DNA from: Gammaproteobacteria bacterium
GTDB taxonomy: Bacteria; Pseudomonadota; Gammaproteobacteria; Pseudomonadales; Azotimanducaceae
DNA length: 9,902 nt
Assembly: GCA_002725095.1 (NCBI GenBank)
Contig: PBQQ01000004.1
Location: forward strand, 30,327 to 40,228
Direction of reading: 5' to 3'
How positions within the stretch are numbered: position 1 is the first letter of the stretch; each line of letters begins with the position of its first letter. The notes under the pieces are model-generated. The model saw nothing but the letters and a program-made list of their open reading frames with translations, ran no database searches and was not told where the DNA came from. Made by a program: the position numbers and the translations under genes. Below are positions 1 through 6,835 of the stretch, one piece after another.

Positions 1-479
1 GCGCCCAGACGACGATTACAGGTCACCAAAACCACGCCTTCATTGGCGAATTGGGTGCCATCATAAAGCGGCATGGATCCTGACCCAGACACTTGCCCAC
101 CACCGTGAACCCAAACCATCACGGGCAAATCTGTTGCGCTCGGATCCGGGGTCCAGATATTAAGATTAAGACAATCTTCGCCCGCGACCGGCACCCCCGG
201 CTGCAGCGGCCCCGTTTGCGGACACGCGGACCCATATTGATTAGCGATATAAACACCATCCCACGCTTTACGTGGTACAGGGGCTTTGAAACGTAGCTTA
301 CCGAAAGGCGGCTCGGCATACGGAACGCCCAAGAATCGATGTATGCCACCCGCAATCTCGCCTTGGATTTGGCCGGATTGGGTCCGCACTACCGCACTAG
401 GACGCACACCGCCGCAGCCCGTCAAAGCGCCAGCCGTGATCAGAGATCCGGCCGCTATCATGAAATCTCGCCGTCGCAC
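1..479 (-). CDS. Type-B carboxylesterase, Tat-exported lipoprotein (N-terminal part, runs off left edge)
   Basis: Serine ester hydrolase of the carboxylesterase type-B (alpha/beta-hydrolase) family; 159 codons are visible and the C-terminal two thirds lie outside the window. Seen: residues 2-7 RRRDFM form a twin-arginine motif, followed by a hydrophobic stretch and the lipobox LTGC with Cys22, so the mature protein should be a lipid-anchored envelope protein. Then come the family hallmarks FLGVPYAEPPFG (about 49-60), GEDCLNLN with the EDCL signature (E101-L104), the oxyanion-hole HGGG at 125-128, and NRRLG at the truncated end. The catalytic Ser in GxSxG is not in the window. I chose the GTG start at 477-479 because it alone keeps the twin arginines and lies just after an AGGAGG; ATG at 459-461 would remove the Tat motif. 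It starts 11 nt after the MFS stop codon, so the two are almost certainly co-transcribed. Natural substrate is unknown. Confidence 0.9.
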   Translation of the reverse strand, partial: MRRRDFMIAAGSLITAGALTGCGGVRPSAVVRTQSGQIQGEIAGGIHRFLGVPYAEPPFGKLRFKAPVPRKAWDGVYIANQYGSACPQTGPLQPGVPVAGEDCLNLNIWTPDPSATDLPVMVWVHGGGQVSGSGSMPLYDGTQFANEGVVLVTCNRRLG

Positions 480-483
480 CCAG

Positions 484-489
484 CCTCCT
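484..489 (-). promoter_or_regulatory. Ribosome binding site of the carboxylesterase
   Basis: AGGAGG on the minus strand ends 4 nt before the GTG at 479-477 and overlaps the region just upstream of it, between that start and the MFS stop codon. It supports the GTG start, although the spacing is shorter than the usual 5-9 nt. Confidence 0.65.
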
Positions 490-490
490 G

Positions 491-1735
491 TTATCGTTGT
501 TCGGCGTAAGCTTCAGTCTGCTGCAATTTACTGCCCCAAAGCGGGCTGGCAAGACTAATGATTACAAGCACTGAGAGCATGCAGACCCCACTGATAACAA
601 TGGCCTGTTGGGGACCGAATAAATTCGCCAAATAGCCACAAAATAGCGTGCCGATGGGCCCCGCACCCATAAAAGAAAACGCATAGAAACTCATCACCCG
701 AGCGCGCTGGGCAGGCGGGGCCAATTGCTGCATTAACGTCCGCGACATTGGCATAGCAATGCCACCACAGATACCCCAAACAAATACAAGGAACATGAAA
801 AACAGTTGGTTATTGACAAGGCCGGTGCTCAGCAGCACCACCGAACCCAACGCCTGAGCAACAACCAAAGCACGACCCGCCCGAGCCACAAAACCGAGCC
901 GTAACAAAGCCGAAATACTGACCACAAGGCCTAAAGAATTCAGCGCATTCAAAACGGCGAGGTCGCCGGAACTACCGGCGAACACATCGCGCATAACCAA
1001 CGGAAAACCAACGATAAATGCGCCCATAAAAAAACAGCCCATCGCGATATTCTGCAACATTACCGTGCGCATAAGTGGGTTGGAGAACACCGTGCGCGCC
1101 CCATCGCGTAAGCTGGTGAGCACGTCCTCTTGGCGATGCTCTGTAGCGGTTGCGCTTTGGGCTACTTCGCGTAGCTGCAAATATGCCCAAACCCCGAGCA
1201 GTAGCACCACACTTTGAACCAATAAAATGGTCTCGGCGCCAACCTCATCGGCCAGTCCGGCAAACGAATAACCCAAAATCTGGAAGCCGAATTGGCACAA
1301 ACTCGCCTGCATAACGGTGCGTTGGACGTTTTCCCCGGCAACGTGGTTAAGCAAACCATCGCGCGCCGGCGTTAGAAAGGCCGAAGCACAGCCCATCAGT
1401 AACGCATAGACGACCATTACGGTAAAACTCAGCGCTTGCACATAGACGGCCAGTGCCAACAACAGCGGCATAAAACCGGCGAACAACTGCGACCAAGCGG
1501 CTTGGCGACGCTGTCCAATCCGATCTGCCAAAACTCCGGCGATAAGGATGAGCAACATACCCGGCAGCAGCAACGACATCTGCGCTAGCCCCACACGTTC
1601 TGCAGGCTCTCGCAACACCATGGTAACAAGCCACGCGAACACCACGGACTGCATGCCAAAGGCACCGTACCAAGCAGAGATCGCCGTTAAATAGGCGGTT
1701 TTGGGTTGCAACATCAAGCGCGCCAGAATAACCAA
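491..1735 (-). CDS. MFS transporter, MFS_3 / EntS-like
   Basis: Polytopic inner-membrane transporter of the major facilitator superfamily, 414 residues as called, the usual size for 12 membrane helices. Seen: motif A between helices 2 and 3 (GVLADRIGQRR, about 67-77), the FLTPARDGLLNHV stretch (about 120-132) typical of MFS_3/EntS-type members, a polar central loop at about 190-222 between the two six-helix halves, and a repeat-half segment around 338-350. Members of this subfamily are mostly proton-driven exporters of small molecules, so export is more likely than uptake, but substrate and direction cannot be read from the sequence. It lies between the Baeyer-Villiger monooxygenase (117 nt upstream) and the esterase (11 nt downstream). 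Start is uncertain: the first in-frame start is TTG at 1733-1735, and ATG at 1712-1714 (residue 8) is an alternative; neither has a clear Shine-Dalgarno sequence. Confidence 0.88.
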   Translation of the reverse strand: MVILARLMLQPKTAYLTAISAWYGAFGMQSVVFAWLVTMVLREPAERVGLAQMSLLLPGMLLILIAGVLADRIGQRRQAAWSQLFAGFMPLLLALAVYVQALSFTVMVVYALLMGCASAFLTPARDGLLNHVAGENVQRTVMQASLCQFGFQILGYSFAGLADEVGAETILLVQSVVLLLGVWAYLQLREVAQSATATEHRQEDVLTSLRDGARTVFSNPLMRTVMLQNIAMGCFFMGAFIVGFPLVMRDVFAGSSGDLAVLNALNSLGLVVSISALLRLGFVARAGRALVVAQALGSVVLLSTGLVNNQLFFMFLVFVWGICGGIAMPMSRTLMQQLAPPAQRARVMSFYAFSFMGAGPIGTLFCGYLANLFGPQQAIVISGVCMLSVLVIISLASPLWGSKLQQTEAYAEQR

Positions 1736-1769
1736 ACGCGACAGTCTAAGAGAACAACTGATGCCACGC

Positions 1770-1800
1770 GAGGTCTATTTGTTATCACAGAGGTCAGACC
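1770..1800. repeat. GAGGTC direct repeats and GGTC-A-GACC palindrome between monooxygenase and MFS genes
   Basis: In the 117-bp gap between the monooxygenase stop and the MFS start, GAGGTC occurs at 1770-1775 and again at 1790-1795, exactly 20 bp apart (about two helical turns). The second copy is part of the short inverted repeat GGTC-A-GACC at 1792-1800. This could be a regulator-binding site, but the motifs are short enough to occur by chance. No promoter with a good -10 element is visible in the gap. Confidence 0.3.
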
Positions 1801-1852
1801 GCTTTTTATCCGCAGCGGCGAGGCTCACCCCACGAGCCCTGCTGGATGTCAA

Positions 1853-3481
1853 TTATGCCGAAAGCACAAATCCTTCGTAATCATTGGCCACCACTTCATC
1901 ACATTTTTTGCGGTATTCACCAACGCCGCCCACATAGGGCATAAATATTCGCGGCTTACCAGGGATGTTGGCGCCAAGGTACCATGAGTTGCATGAGGGC
2001 GCAGTAAACATAGTGCCCTCAGCGACTTCGTTGACATGCACCACCCACTCGTCTTCAGCAGCCAACGTCGGCTCAATGAGCCGTAGCTGGCGGTCACGCA
2101 TATGTTCGATGCATTCGGTAATCCAATCCACGTGCTGCTCAATAGACACCAACATGTTACTCAGCACCGAAGGTGAGCCCGGCCCTGTAACTGTGAACAA
2201 ATTAGGAAAACCATTGATCTGCAGCCCAAGGTAGGTTCGTGGACCCGCCTCCCAATGATCGTTCAATCGTTCGTTATTGCGGCCACGAATGTCTATTTTT
2301 TGCAATGCCCCAGTCATGGCATCAAAGCCGGTGGCGTAGACGAGGGTGTCAAACTCGTAATTCCCTTGAGCCGTTTGAACGCCATTTGCAGTAATCGTTT
2401 CGATTCCGCCTTTGCGCAAATCCACCAAACTGACATTGCTTCGGTTAAAGGTCTCGTAATAGTCGGTATCAATAACCGGTCGCTTGCAACCCATGGGATA
2501 ATCGCGCGGCATTAATGCTTCGGCAGTTTCGGGGTTATGAATCACGCGGCCGATCTGTTGCCGATACATATCACACGCCAATTCGTTCGCTTCCGGATCT
2601 ATCGCCACATCAGCAAACCGACGAATCGCGACAAAACCTTCTTCTTCCACTAATGCTGCACGCTCGGCTTCGGTGGTTTCCAAAATAGCCTCGGTTGGTT
2701 CTACATTGTCCGCACCACCAAAGCCAAACCCATAGCCTACGATTCCGACTTGCGACTCGCGTTGCTGCTGTCTAATTTCATCGTAATTCTCTATGGCCTG
2801 CTTGCGGAAATCATCACTCAGCGGCCGATTGTGCGCCGGCATGGTGTAGTTTGGGGTGCGCTGAAATATCGTTAGATGCTCCACCTGCTCCGCAATCACA
2901 GGAATGGCCTGAATCGCTGAGGATCCGGTACCGATAATTCCGACCCGGCGCTTGGAAAAATCTACGCCGTCAGCCGGCCAATTGCCGGTGTGAAAAACGT
3001 CACCTGCAAAGTTGTCAGCTCCAGTTATTTGTGGCGTATTGGGCACCGAAAGACAGCCGGTCGCCATAACACAAAAGCGTGCAGCGTATTCGACACCCGA
3101 ATCAGTAGTGACGCGCCAACGCTGCTCGTCCTCTTGAAAGTGCGCCGAGGCGACGCGCGTCGAGAACTCTATATCACTGCGAAGATCAAACCGTTGCGCG
3201 ATGTGGTTGGCGTAATCAAGGATTTCCGGTTGCGCAGCCATAACTTCGGTCCACTGCCATTCTTGCTGCAACTCCGGGGAAAAACTAAACGAGTATTCGA
3301 TACTCGGCACGTCGCATCGTGCACCTGGGTAACGGTTCCAGTACCAAGTACCCCCCACGTCTGTTCCGGCCTCGAGCACCCGCGCAGACAATCCGGCCTG
3401 ACGCAACTTATGCAGCAAATACATACCGGAGAAACCAGCACCGACCACCACGACGTCGAACTCATTTTGAGATGGTTTCAT
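1853..3481 (-). CDS. Type I Baeyer-Villiger monooxygenase, phenylacetone-monooxygenase-like
   Basis: FAD- and NADPH-dependent cytosolic enzyme that inserts one oxygen atom from O2 next to a ketone carbonyl, giving an ester or lactone. At 542 residues it has the same length as Thermobifida fusca phenylacetone monooxygenase as I recall it, and aligns with it by eye almost end to end. Seen: FAD-binding GAGFSG (15-20); GGTWYWNRYPGARCD with the conserved Asp at 57; SIEYSFSF; QPEIL; the family fingerprint FAGDVFHTGNWP (158-169); NADPH-binding GTGSSA (184-189); Arg334 in GCKRP, the equivalent of the catalytic Arg337; and the active-site stretch GPGSPSVLSNM (433-443), where phenylacetone monooxygenase has Ser-Ala in place of Ser-Val. 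All key residues are present, so the enzyme should be functional. ATG at 3479-3481 follows a GGGGA ribosome site. The likely substrate class is aryl or bulky cyclic/steroid-like ketones, by similarity only. It is probably the first gene of an operon with the MFS and esterase genes. Confidence 0.95.
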   Translation of the reverse strand: MKPSQNEFDVVVVGAGFSGMYLLHKLRQAGLSARVLEAGTDVGGTWYWNRYPGARCDVPSIEYSFSFSPELQQEWQWTEVMAAQPEILDYANHIAQRFDLRSDIEFSTRVASAHFQEDEQRWRVTTDSGVEYAARFCVMATGCLSVPNTPQITGADNFAGDVFHTGNWPADGVDFSKRRVGIIGTGSSAIQAIPVIAEQVEHLTIFQRTPNYTMPAHNRPLSDDFRKQAIENYDEIRQQQRESQVGIVGYGFGFGGADNVEPTEAILETTEAERAALVEEEGFVAIRRFADVAIDPEANELACDMYRQQIGRVIHNPETAEALMPRDYPMGCKRPVIDTDYYETFNRSNVSLVDLRKGGIETITANGVQTAQGNYEFDTLVYATGFDAMTGALQKIDIRGRNNERLNDHWEAGPRTYLGLQINGFPNLFTVTGPGSPSVLSNMLVSIEQHVDWITECIEHMRDRQLRLIEPTLAAEDEWVVHVNEVAEGTMFTAPSCNSWYLGANIPGKPRIFMPYVGGVGEYRKKCDEVVANDYEGFVLSA

Positions 3482-3681
3482 GCTTTCCCCTATTCATCTG
3501 TTTAGCGTTTACATCATCTAACGGCGTCTGGGTCGTTTTGACCACACCACCGATCCTCTAGCCACTGATTCTGCCAAAAGCACTTGGCTTTGCCCAGTTC
3601 ACTAAACGACGCAGGCCAAATTAAGTTGCCGAGGCGTTACCACTGCAACTACTCTAGATCGACGTAAACGATTGACGAAAA
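3482..3681. promoter_or_regulatory. Divergent intergenic region, monooxygenase / methyltransferase
   Basis: About 200 bp must contain promoters for both divergent genes. On the monooxygenase side there is an inverted repeat GGTC-GTTTT-GACC at 3531-3543, and CGTTTAC at 3506-3512 matches its complement GTAAACG at 3664-3670 near the other gene. No strong -35/-10 pair is visible on either strand; the best minus-strand candidate, TGGTCA with an 18-bp spacer before TAGATG, is weak. Boundaries are those of the flanking genes. Confidence 0.4.
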
Positions 3682-4335
3682 ATGACAGATTCCGCCACAC
3701 CTACGCCGCCCGCTAAACCGCGTTCCGCATTATCCGCTTTGCTGCGTTTCTTGCGGCTGCGGACGCACTCAGAATCTTTCTTTAACACTACAGGCTTGGG
3801 CCGCTCCTTCCGCGAAAACCGCCCCGTCGACAAAGATGGTGAGCCGTTGCCTTGGCTGAACTACGGTCTGATACATCTCCTCGACGAGCGTTTAGACCAA
3901 AACCTGCGGGTTTTTGAATACGGTAGCGGTTTTTCAACACTGTATTTCGCCGCGCGCGCAGAGTCCGTGACCAGTGTTGAGCATGTGCCGGAATGGGTGC
4001 AAGAACTGCAGCCCTATTTACCGGACAACGCTGCTCTTTCGAGCGTGTCTCCCGGGCCCGAGTACATTCAGGCGCCTATCGGCCACTCTCCTTTCGACCT
4101 GATTTTGGTCGATGGACTCGACCGCGTTGAGTGCGTAGACGCTTCTATCGAAGCCCTGTCGCCTGGCGGCGTGATCATATTGGATGATACCCATCGCTCT
4201 GAATATCAGATTCTGCTCGGCAATCTGCACGAGCAGGGCTTTAAAACACTGACGTTTTTTGGCCCGAAACCCACATCCATCATCGAGGCACAGTCCACAA
4301 TTATTTATCGAACGGATAATGTTCTAGGCATCTAA
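3682..4335 (+). CDS. Class I SAM-dependent methyltransferase, substrate unknown
   Basis: Soluble protein of 217 residues with a Rossmann-like SAM-binding fold. Seen: motif I VFEYGSGFST (77-86) for SAM binding, an acidic end to the next strand (VTSVEH, Glu100), FDLILVDG (138-145) as motif IV, and GGVIILDDTHR (162-172) as the next strand and turn. It resembles the Methyltransferase_24 type of small methyltransferase; the target (small molecule, lipid or sugar) cannot be predicted. The N-terminal 30 residues are Pro/Ala/Arg-rich and probably flexible; I see no signal peptide. ATG at 3682 has only a weak purine-rich lead. It is the only plus-strand gene in this part of the window: divergent from the monooxygenase and convergent with the M48 peptidase, from which only 32 nt separate it, without a visible terminator. 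There is no evidence that it belongs to the monooxygenase pathway. Confidence 0.85.
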   Translation: MTDSATPTPPAKPRSALSALLRFLRLRTHSESFFNTTGLGRSFRENRPVDKDGEPLPWLNYGLIHLLDERLDQNLRVFEYGSGFSTLYFAARAESVTSVEHVPEWVQELQPYLPDNAALSSVSPGPEYIQAPIGHSPFDLILVDGLDRVECVDASIEALSPGGVIILDDTHRSEYQILLGNLHEQGFKTLTFFGPKPTSIIEAQSTIIYRTDNVLGI

Positions 4336-4367
4336 TTGCTGGACTGCCATCACACGCCAATTTGCGC

Positions 4368-5435
4368 CTAAGAAGTTGGAACACCTCGGATTGCAGCTAT
4401 GCGATCTGCGGTAATCGGGTGGGAAGCTAGATACTCTAACAATCTGCGGTGCATGCCGATGGTTTCATCACTGTGCTCCATGCCGCTGGGCTCTGCATCC
4501 GACATCCCCTTATGGCTGCGTTCTAATTGCTCAAGCGCCTGCGCGAACACTTCTGAATTAATGCCTAGGCGCTGTAACTCAGCCACCGCAAAAGCATCTG
4601 CTTGGCGCTCGAATTCTCGCGAGTACGCTGACTGGCCGATGGCAAAAGGCAATGTCAGCGCCAATTCACCAACACCACCTATATCACCAGTAATAAACGT
4701 CAGCAGGACGGCCCAGCTCACACTCTGCAAAAGCGTTTGTTCGACGTGGCGCATGCGCGCGTGGCCTAGCTCATGCAGAAAGACTGCCAACAACTGCTGA
4801 TCGTCCTGCAGTAATTCTACAATGGCATCCGTGAATACCACCGTGGTGCCACTAAGGGTCAACGCATTTGGTCCAACAAAAGATCTAGCCCGCCGAAAGT
4901 GCACATCAACCGCGGGCGCATCCGCACGCTCATGATCAGAAAAATACGCTCGCAACTGCTGCTTACGCGCCTCGGTTAGTTCGGACGCCTGCAGCAAGGG
5001 GGCTAAATTTATCAGAGTCGACTGCGCCATTTGCGCACTCACGGCCAACGGCAGTTGGTGGGCAATAGAGGCCGTTATACGCGGAATACCGTAGACCGCG
5101 AACAACACCAGCGTTGCCAGCGTGATCATTACCGCCGCAGCCACCCCTCTGAAATTCGCTTCTAAACGCGCAACCAAAAATGACAAGCCCTGACTACCGC
5201 TAAGTTTCGCCAACGTATTCAGGTTCGCCTGATCTTCACTCACGAAGTAGTCGTCCGCTCCCCAGAGCACTTTGCGCGGTACCGAGCCAAGGGCAGATTC
5301 GACCTGAACGTCGCTGAACGCCACTAGCCGCTCGCCATCGCCCCAAGACACGCGAATAGAGCGCGTATCTACCGTCAATTGGGCGGGTTGTCCGACACTG
5401 GTCGCGCCGTCGAAGTACGTTCCTTTTAGCTGCAT
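4368..5435 (-). CDS. M48-family zinc metallopeptidase, membrane-anchored
   Basis: Membrane-associated metalloendopeptidase of 355 residues. Seen: an N-terminal beta-rich domain of about 90 residues starting MQLKGTYFDG, of the kind found before M48 domains in proteins paired with DUF898; one clear transmembrane segment at about 98-118; then the peptidase domain with the zinc/catalytic motif HELGH (221-225), a hydrophobic stretch at about 238-268 that may be a second membrane or hairpin segment, the third-ligand motif E276-x-x-x-D280 in FERQAD, and the late M48 motif SHPITADRI (338-346). All catalytic residues are present. There is no signal peptide, so which side of the membrane the active site faces is uncertain. 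Start ATG at 5433-5435 is 6 nt after the stop of the DUF898 gene, without a good ribosome site, which suggests translational coupling. The substrate is unknown; protein quality control in the envelope is an inference from the family. Confidence 0.92.
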   Translation of the reverse strand: MQLKGTYFDGATSVGQPAQLTVDTRSIRVSWGDGERLVAFSDVQVESALGSVPRKVLWGADDYFVSEDQANLNTLAKLSGSQGLSFLVARLEANFRGVAAAVMITLATLVLFAVYGIPRITASIAHQLPLAVSAQMAQSTLINLAPLLQASELTEARKQQLRAYFSDHERADAPAVDVHFRRARSFVGPNALTLSGTTVVFTDAIVELLQDDQQLLAVFLHELGHARMRHVEQTLLQSVSWAVLLTFITGDIGGVGELALTLPFAIGQSAYSREFERQADAFAVAELQRLGINSEVFAQALEQLERSHKGMSDAEPSGMEHSDETIGMHRRLLEYLASHPITADRIAAIRGVPTS

Positions 5436-5441
5436 TGCGGT

Positions 5442-6470
5442 CTATATGCCAATGCCGAAATCAAAGGCTTCACCGATCTCGTCCCCCAGGGCGTTCTGTT
5501 GATCACGCTGCGCGGCAACGAAGTCGTCCAGATCTGCGGCTTCGATCCACAGGTGTGACTGCATATAGCGCGCCAGCCTAACCGCGGCCCAGGGATAATA
5601 GAGTCCGAGCGTCAATGCGGTAAAAATGGTGTTGGGTAGAACCACCGCAAACAATCCTGTGATCGTTATGTCTGTTTGTAGGCGACTGCCCTTAATTTGA
5701 ACATTGTTGTAGACGGCTGCGAAGTAGCTGCTTTGGTAACCCGCATAGATCAATACATACAAGGCCACATAACCAGCCCCGGCAAACATCAACGCTACAA
5801 CAGATTCACCCAGCATAAAGGCAACAGCAGACAAAAGTAATCCGCCAATAACGCTGATGCCAATTACGTTAAATAAAACCCGATAAAAGTCATTGGGGAC
5901 TGCCGACGTCGCCGCCGCAGTCTGACCATACGAGTAATGACTGTAGAGATACTGATTTTGCTTGTACCAGGCATAAGGCATGCCCAGCCCTAGGGTGACG
6001 AGCCCAAATAACGGCCAAAGCAAGACGACCTTATAAGCGCCGAGTAAGTCACCACCGAAGCCAAAGCGCACACCGCGCCAACTGCTCATTACCGCGTTAA
6101 AGCGGATGGCCCGCATTACGAAAAACGGCATGACCAGCATCAATAAAATAAACAGAAAGAAGGACATTGGTGCGAAGAAATAACTGACGAAAGTATAAAC
6201 CCCCAGCAGCACAACGGCGATTATCCGCCCTTTGAGTATTGCAACTGGACTGGCCAGATAGTCAAAACGATCGCCAGCAAGTTCCGTGTTGCCATAAAAA
6301 TAGCGTTTAGTTCGAACTTTTGCCCACGCCGAATAAATCCCCAAGGTCAATAAGCTCAATACTAAATTAACGATCCATATTCGGAAAAACTCGCCCCCAT
6401 CGCCTTGAAATTGAAATCGGACGGTTTGCGGCGCGGCGTCTCCAACCACTGGTTCACTGCTCTGCGACAT
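5442..6470 (-). CDS. DUF898 (YjgN-like) polytopic inner-membrane protein
   Basis: Integral membrane protein of 342 residues, family DUF898, no known biochemical function. Seen: hydrophobic segments at about 28-48, 82-100, 102-120, 145-165, 198-220, 224-247 and 270-295, so about seven membrane spans, and an acidic soluble C-terminus (about 310-342). A motif of the form LTLG-[aromatic]-W-[basic/aromatic cluster] recurs three times: residues 41-60 (LTLGIYSAWAKVRTKRYFYG), about 159-180 (TLGLGMPYAWYKQNQYLYSH) and 287-306 (LTLGLYYPWAAVRLARYMQS). Start ATG at 6468-6470 has a strong GAGGAG ribosome site 3 nt upstream (6474-6479). It is the first gene of a tight two-gene unit with the M48 peptidase. 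This pairing recurs in Gammaproteobacteria, as far as I recall, and suggests that the two work together. Confidence 0.9.
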   Translation of the reverse strand: MSQSSEPVVGDAAPQTVRFQFQGDGGEFFRIWIVNLVLSLLTLGIYSAWAKVRTKRYFYGNTELAGDRFDYLASPVAILKGRIIAVVLLGVYTFVSYFFAPMSFFLFILLMLVMPFFVMRAIRFNAVMSSWRGVRFGFGGDLLGAYKVVLLWPLFGLVTLGLGMPYAWYKQNQYLYSHYSYGQTAAATSAVPNDFYRVLFNVIGISVIGGLLLSAVAFMLGESVVALMFAGAGYVALYVLIYAGYQSSYFAAVYNNVQIKGSRLQTDITITGLFAVVLPNTIFTALTLGLYYPWAAVRLARYMQSHLWIEAADLDDFVAAQRDQQNALGDEIGEAFDFGIGI

Positions 6471-6612
6471 GCTCTCCTCACTGCTTTCGCCACCTGACGC
6501 GACCCACTCTATCGCAGATGAATCAGGCTAGGAAATTAGGGCACAGTAGTGGCTAACCGTTTGGGCAAAACAGCCCTGCTGGAATTACGACCTCGCGGGC
6601 TGAGTGCGATTT

Positions 6613-6623
6613 CACGATTCGTG
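6613..6623. repeat. 11-bp palindrome CACGA-T-TCGTG
   Basis: Perfect 5-bp inverted repeat with a single central base, roughly mid-way in the divergent region. It overlaps TTGACA on the minus strand (6622-6627), but no matching -10 element follows that hexamer. A transcription-factor operator is possible; no regulator gene is adjacent. Confidence 0.35.
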
Positions 6624-6729
6624 TCAATAAACTATTCATGACGACCAAGTTTGTAAGGGTGTTCTAGATACATGATGCTGGTTCGTTTTTAGTTCAGGAT
6701 TGCTGGTCGCATACCGCATTGTGATCCTA

Positions 6730-6771
6730 CTCCGCTAAGCACTTAACCATTGCAAAAGAGCGGAGCTTTTT
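6730..6771 (+). terminator. Terminator-like hairpin in the leader of the GPH symporter gene
   Basis: CTCCGCT at 6730-6736 pairs perfectly with AGCGGAG at 6759-6765, and CTTTTT follows at 6766-6771. The 22-nt loop can form an inner GCA/TGC pairing (6739-6741 with 6751-6753). This has the shape of a rho-independent terminator on the plus strand, about 65 nt before the symporter start. No plus-strand gene ends nearby, so it could attenuate the symporter transcript or end a short RNA. The long loop makes it weaker than a classical terminator. Confidence 0.45.
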
Positions 6772-6835
6772 CCGAGCAATTTAAATCCAAACATCTTAAG
6801 CTCGCCTTAATGTCTTCACGCACTGCTAAGTTCAA

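Larger units (their letters stand above)
6471..6835. other. 365-bp divergent intergenic region between DUF898 and the GPH symporter
   Basis: No gene of credible length is visible. It must hold the promoter of the DUF898/M48 unit and that of the symporter, but I find no convincing -35/-10 pair. Structures seen: the hairpin GGGC-AAAACA-GCCC at 6563-6576, the palindrome at 6613-6623, the terminator-like hairpin at 6730-6771, and the inverted repeat TTAAG-CTCGC-CTTAA at 6796-6810. GCTAAG occurs at 6734-6739 and 6825-6830. A nine-codon reading frame starts with ATG at 6810 and its TGA (6837-6839) overlaps the symporter GTG; it lacks a clear ribosome site. Confidence 0.6.

Noticed and set aside
1162..1673. 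Minus-strand open frames of 65-108 codons inside the MFS gene
   Set aside because: They overlap a well-supported transporter in other frames and show no recognisable protein features.
1847..1852. Perfect TTGACA on the minus strand just after the monooxygenase stop codon
   Set aside because: The expected -10 position holds a GC-rich sequence (GGTGAG-like), so no promoter for the MFS gene is claimed.
2990..3505. Plus-strand open frame of 171 codons opposite the monooxygenase
   Set aside because: Fully antisense to a gene with all family motifs; composition is typical of a shadow frame.
3506..3670. CGTTTAC and GTAAACG as an inverted repeat spanning the divergent region
   Set aside because: Seven bases 150 bp apart is expected by chance; kept only as a note in the intergenic entry.
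6563..6576. GGGC-AAAACA-GCCC hairpin
   Set aside because: Only 4 bp of stem and no T-run on either side; too small to be a terminator or a defined site.
6622..6627. Perfect TTGACA on the minus strand upstream of DUF898
   Set aside because: No acceptable -10 hexamer 15-19 bp downstream, so it is not called as a promoter.
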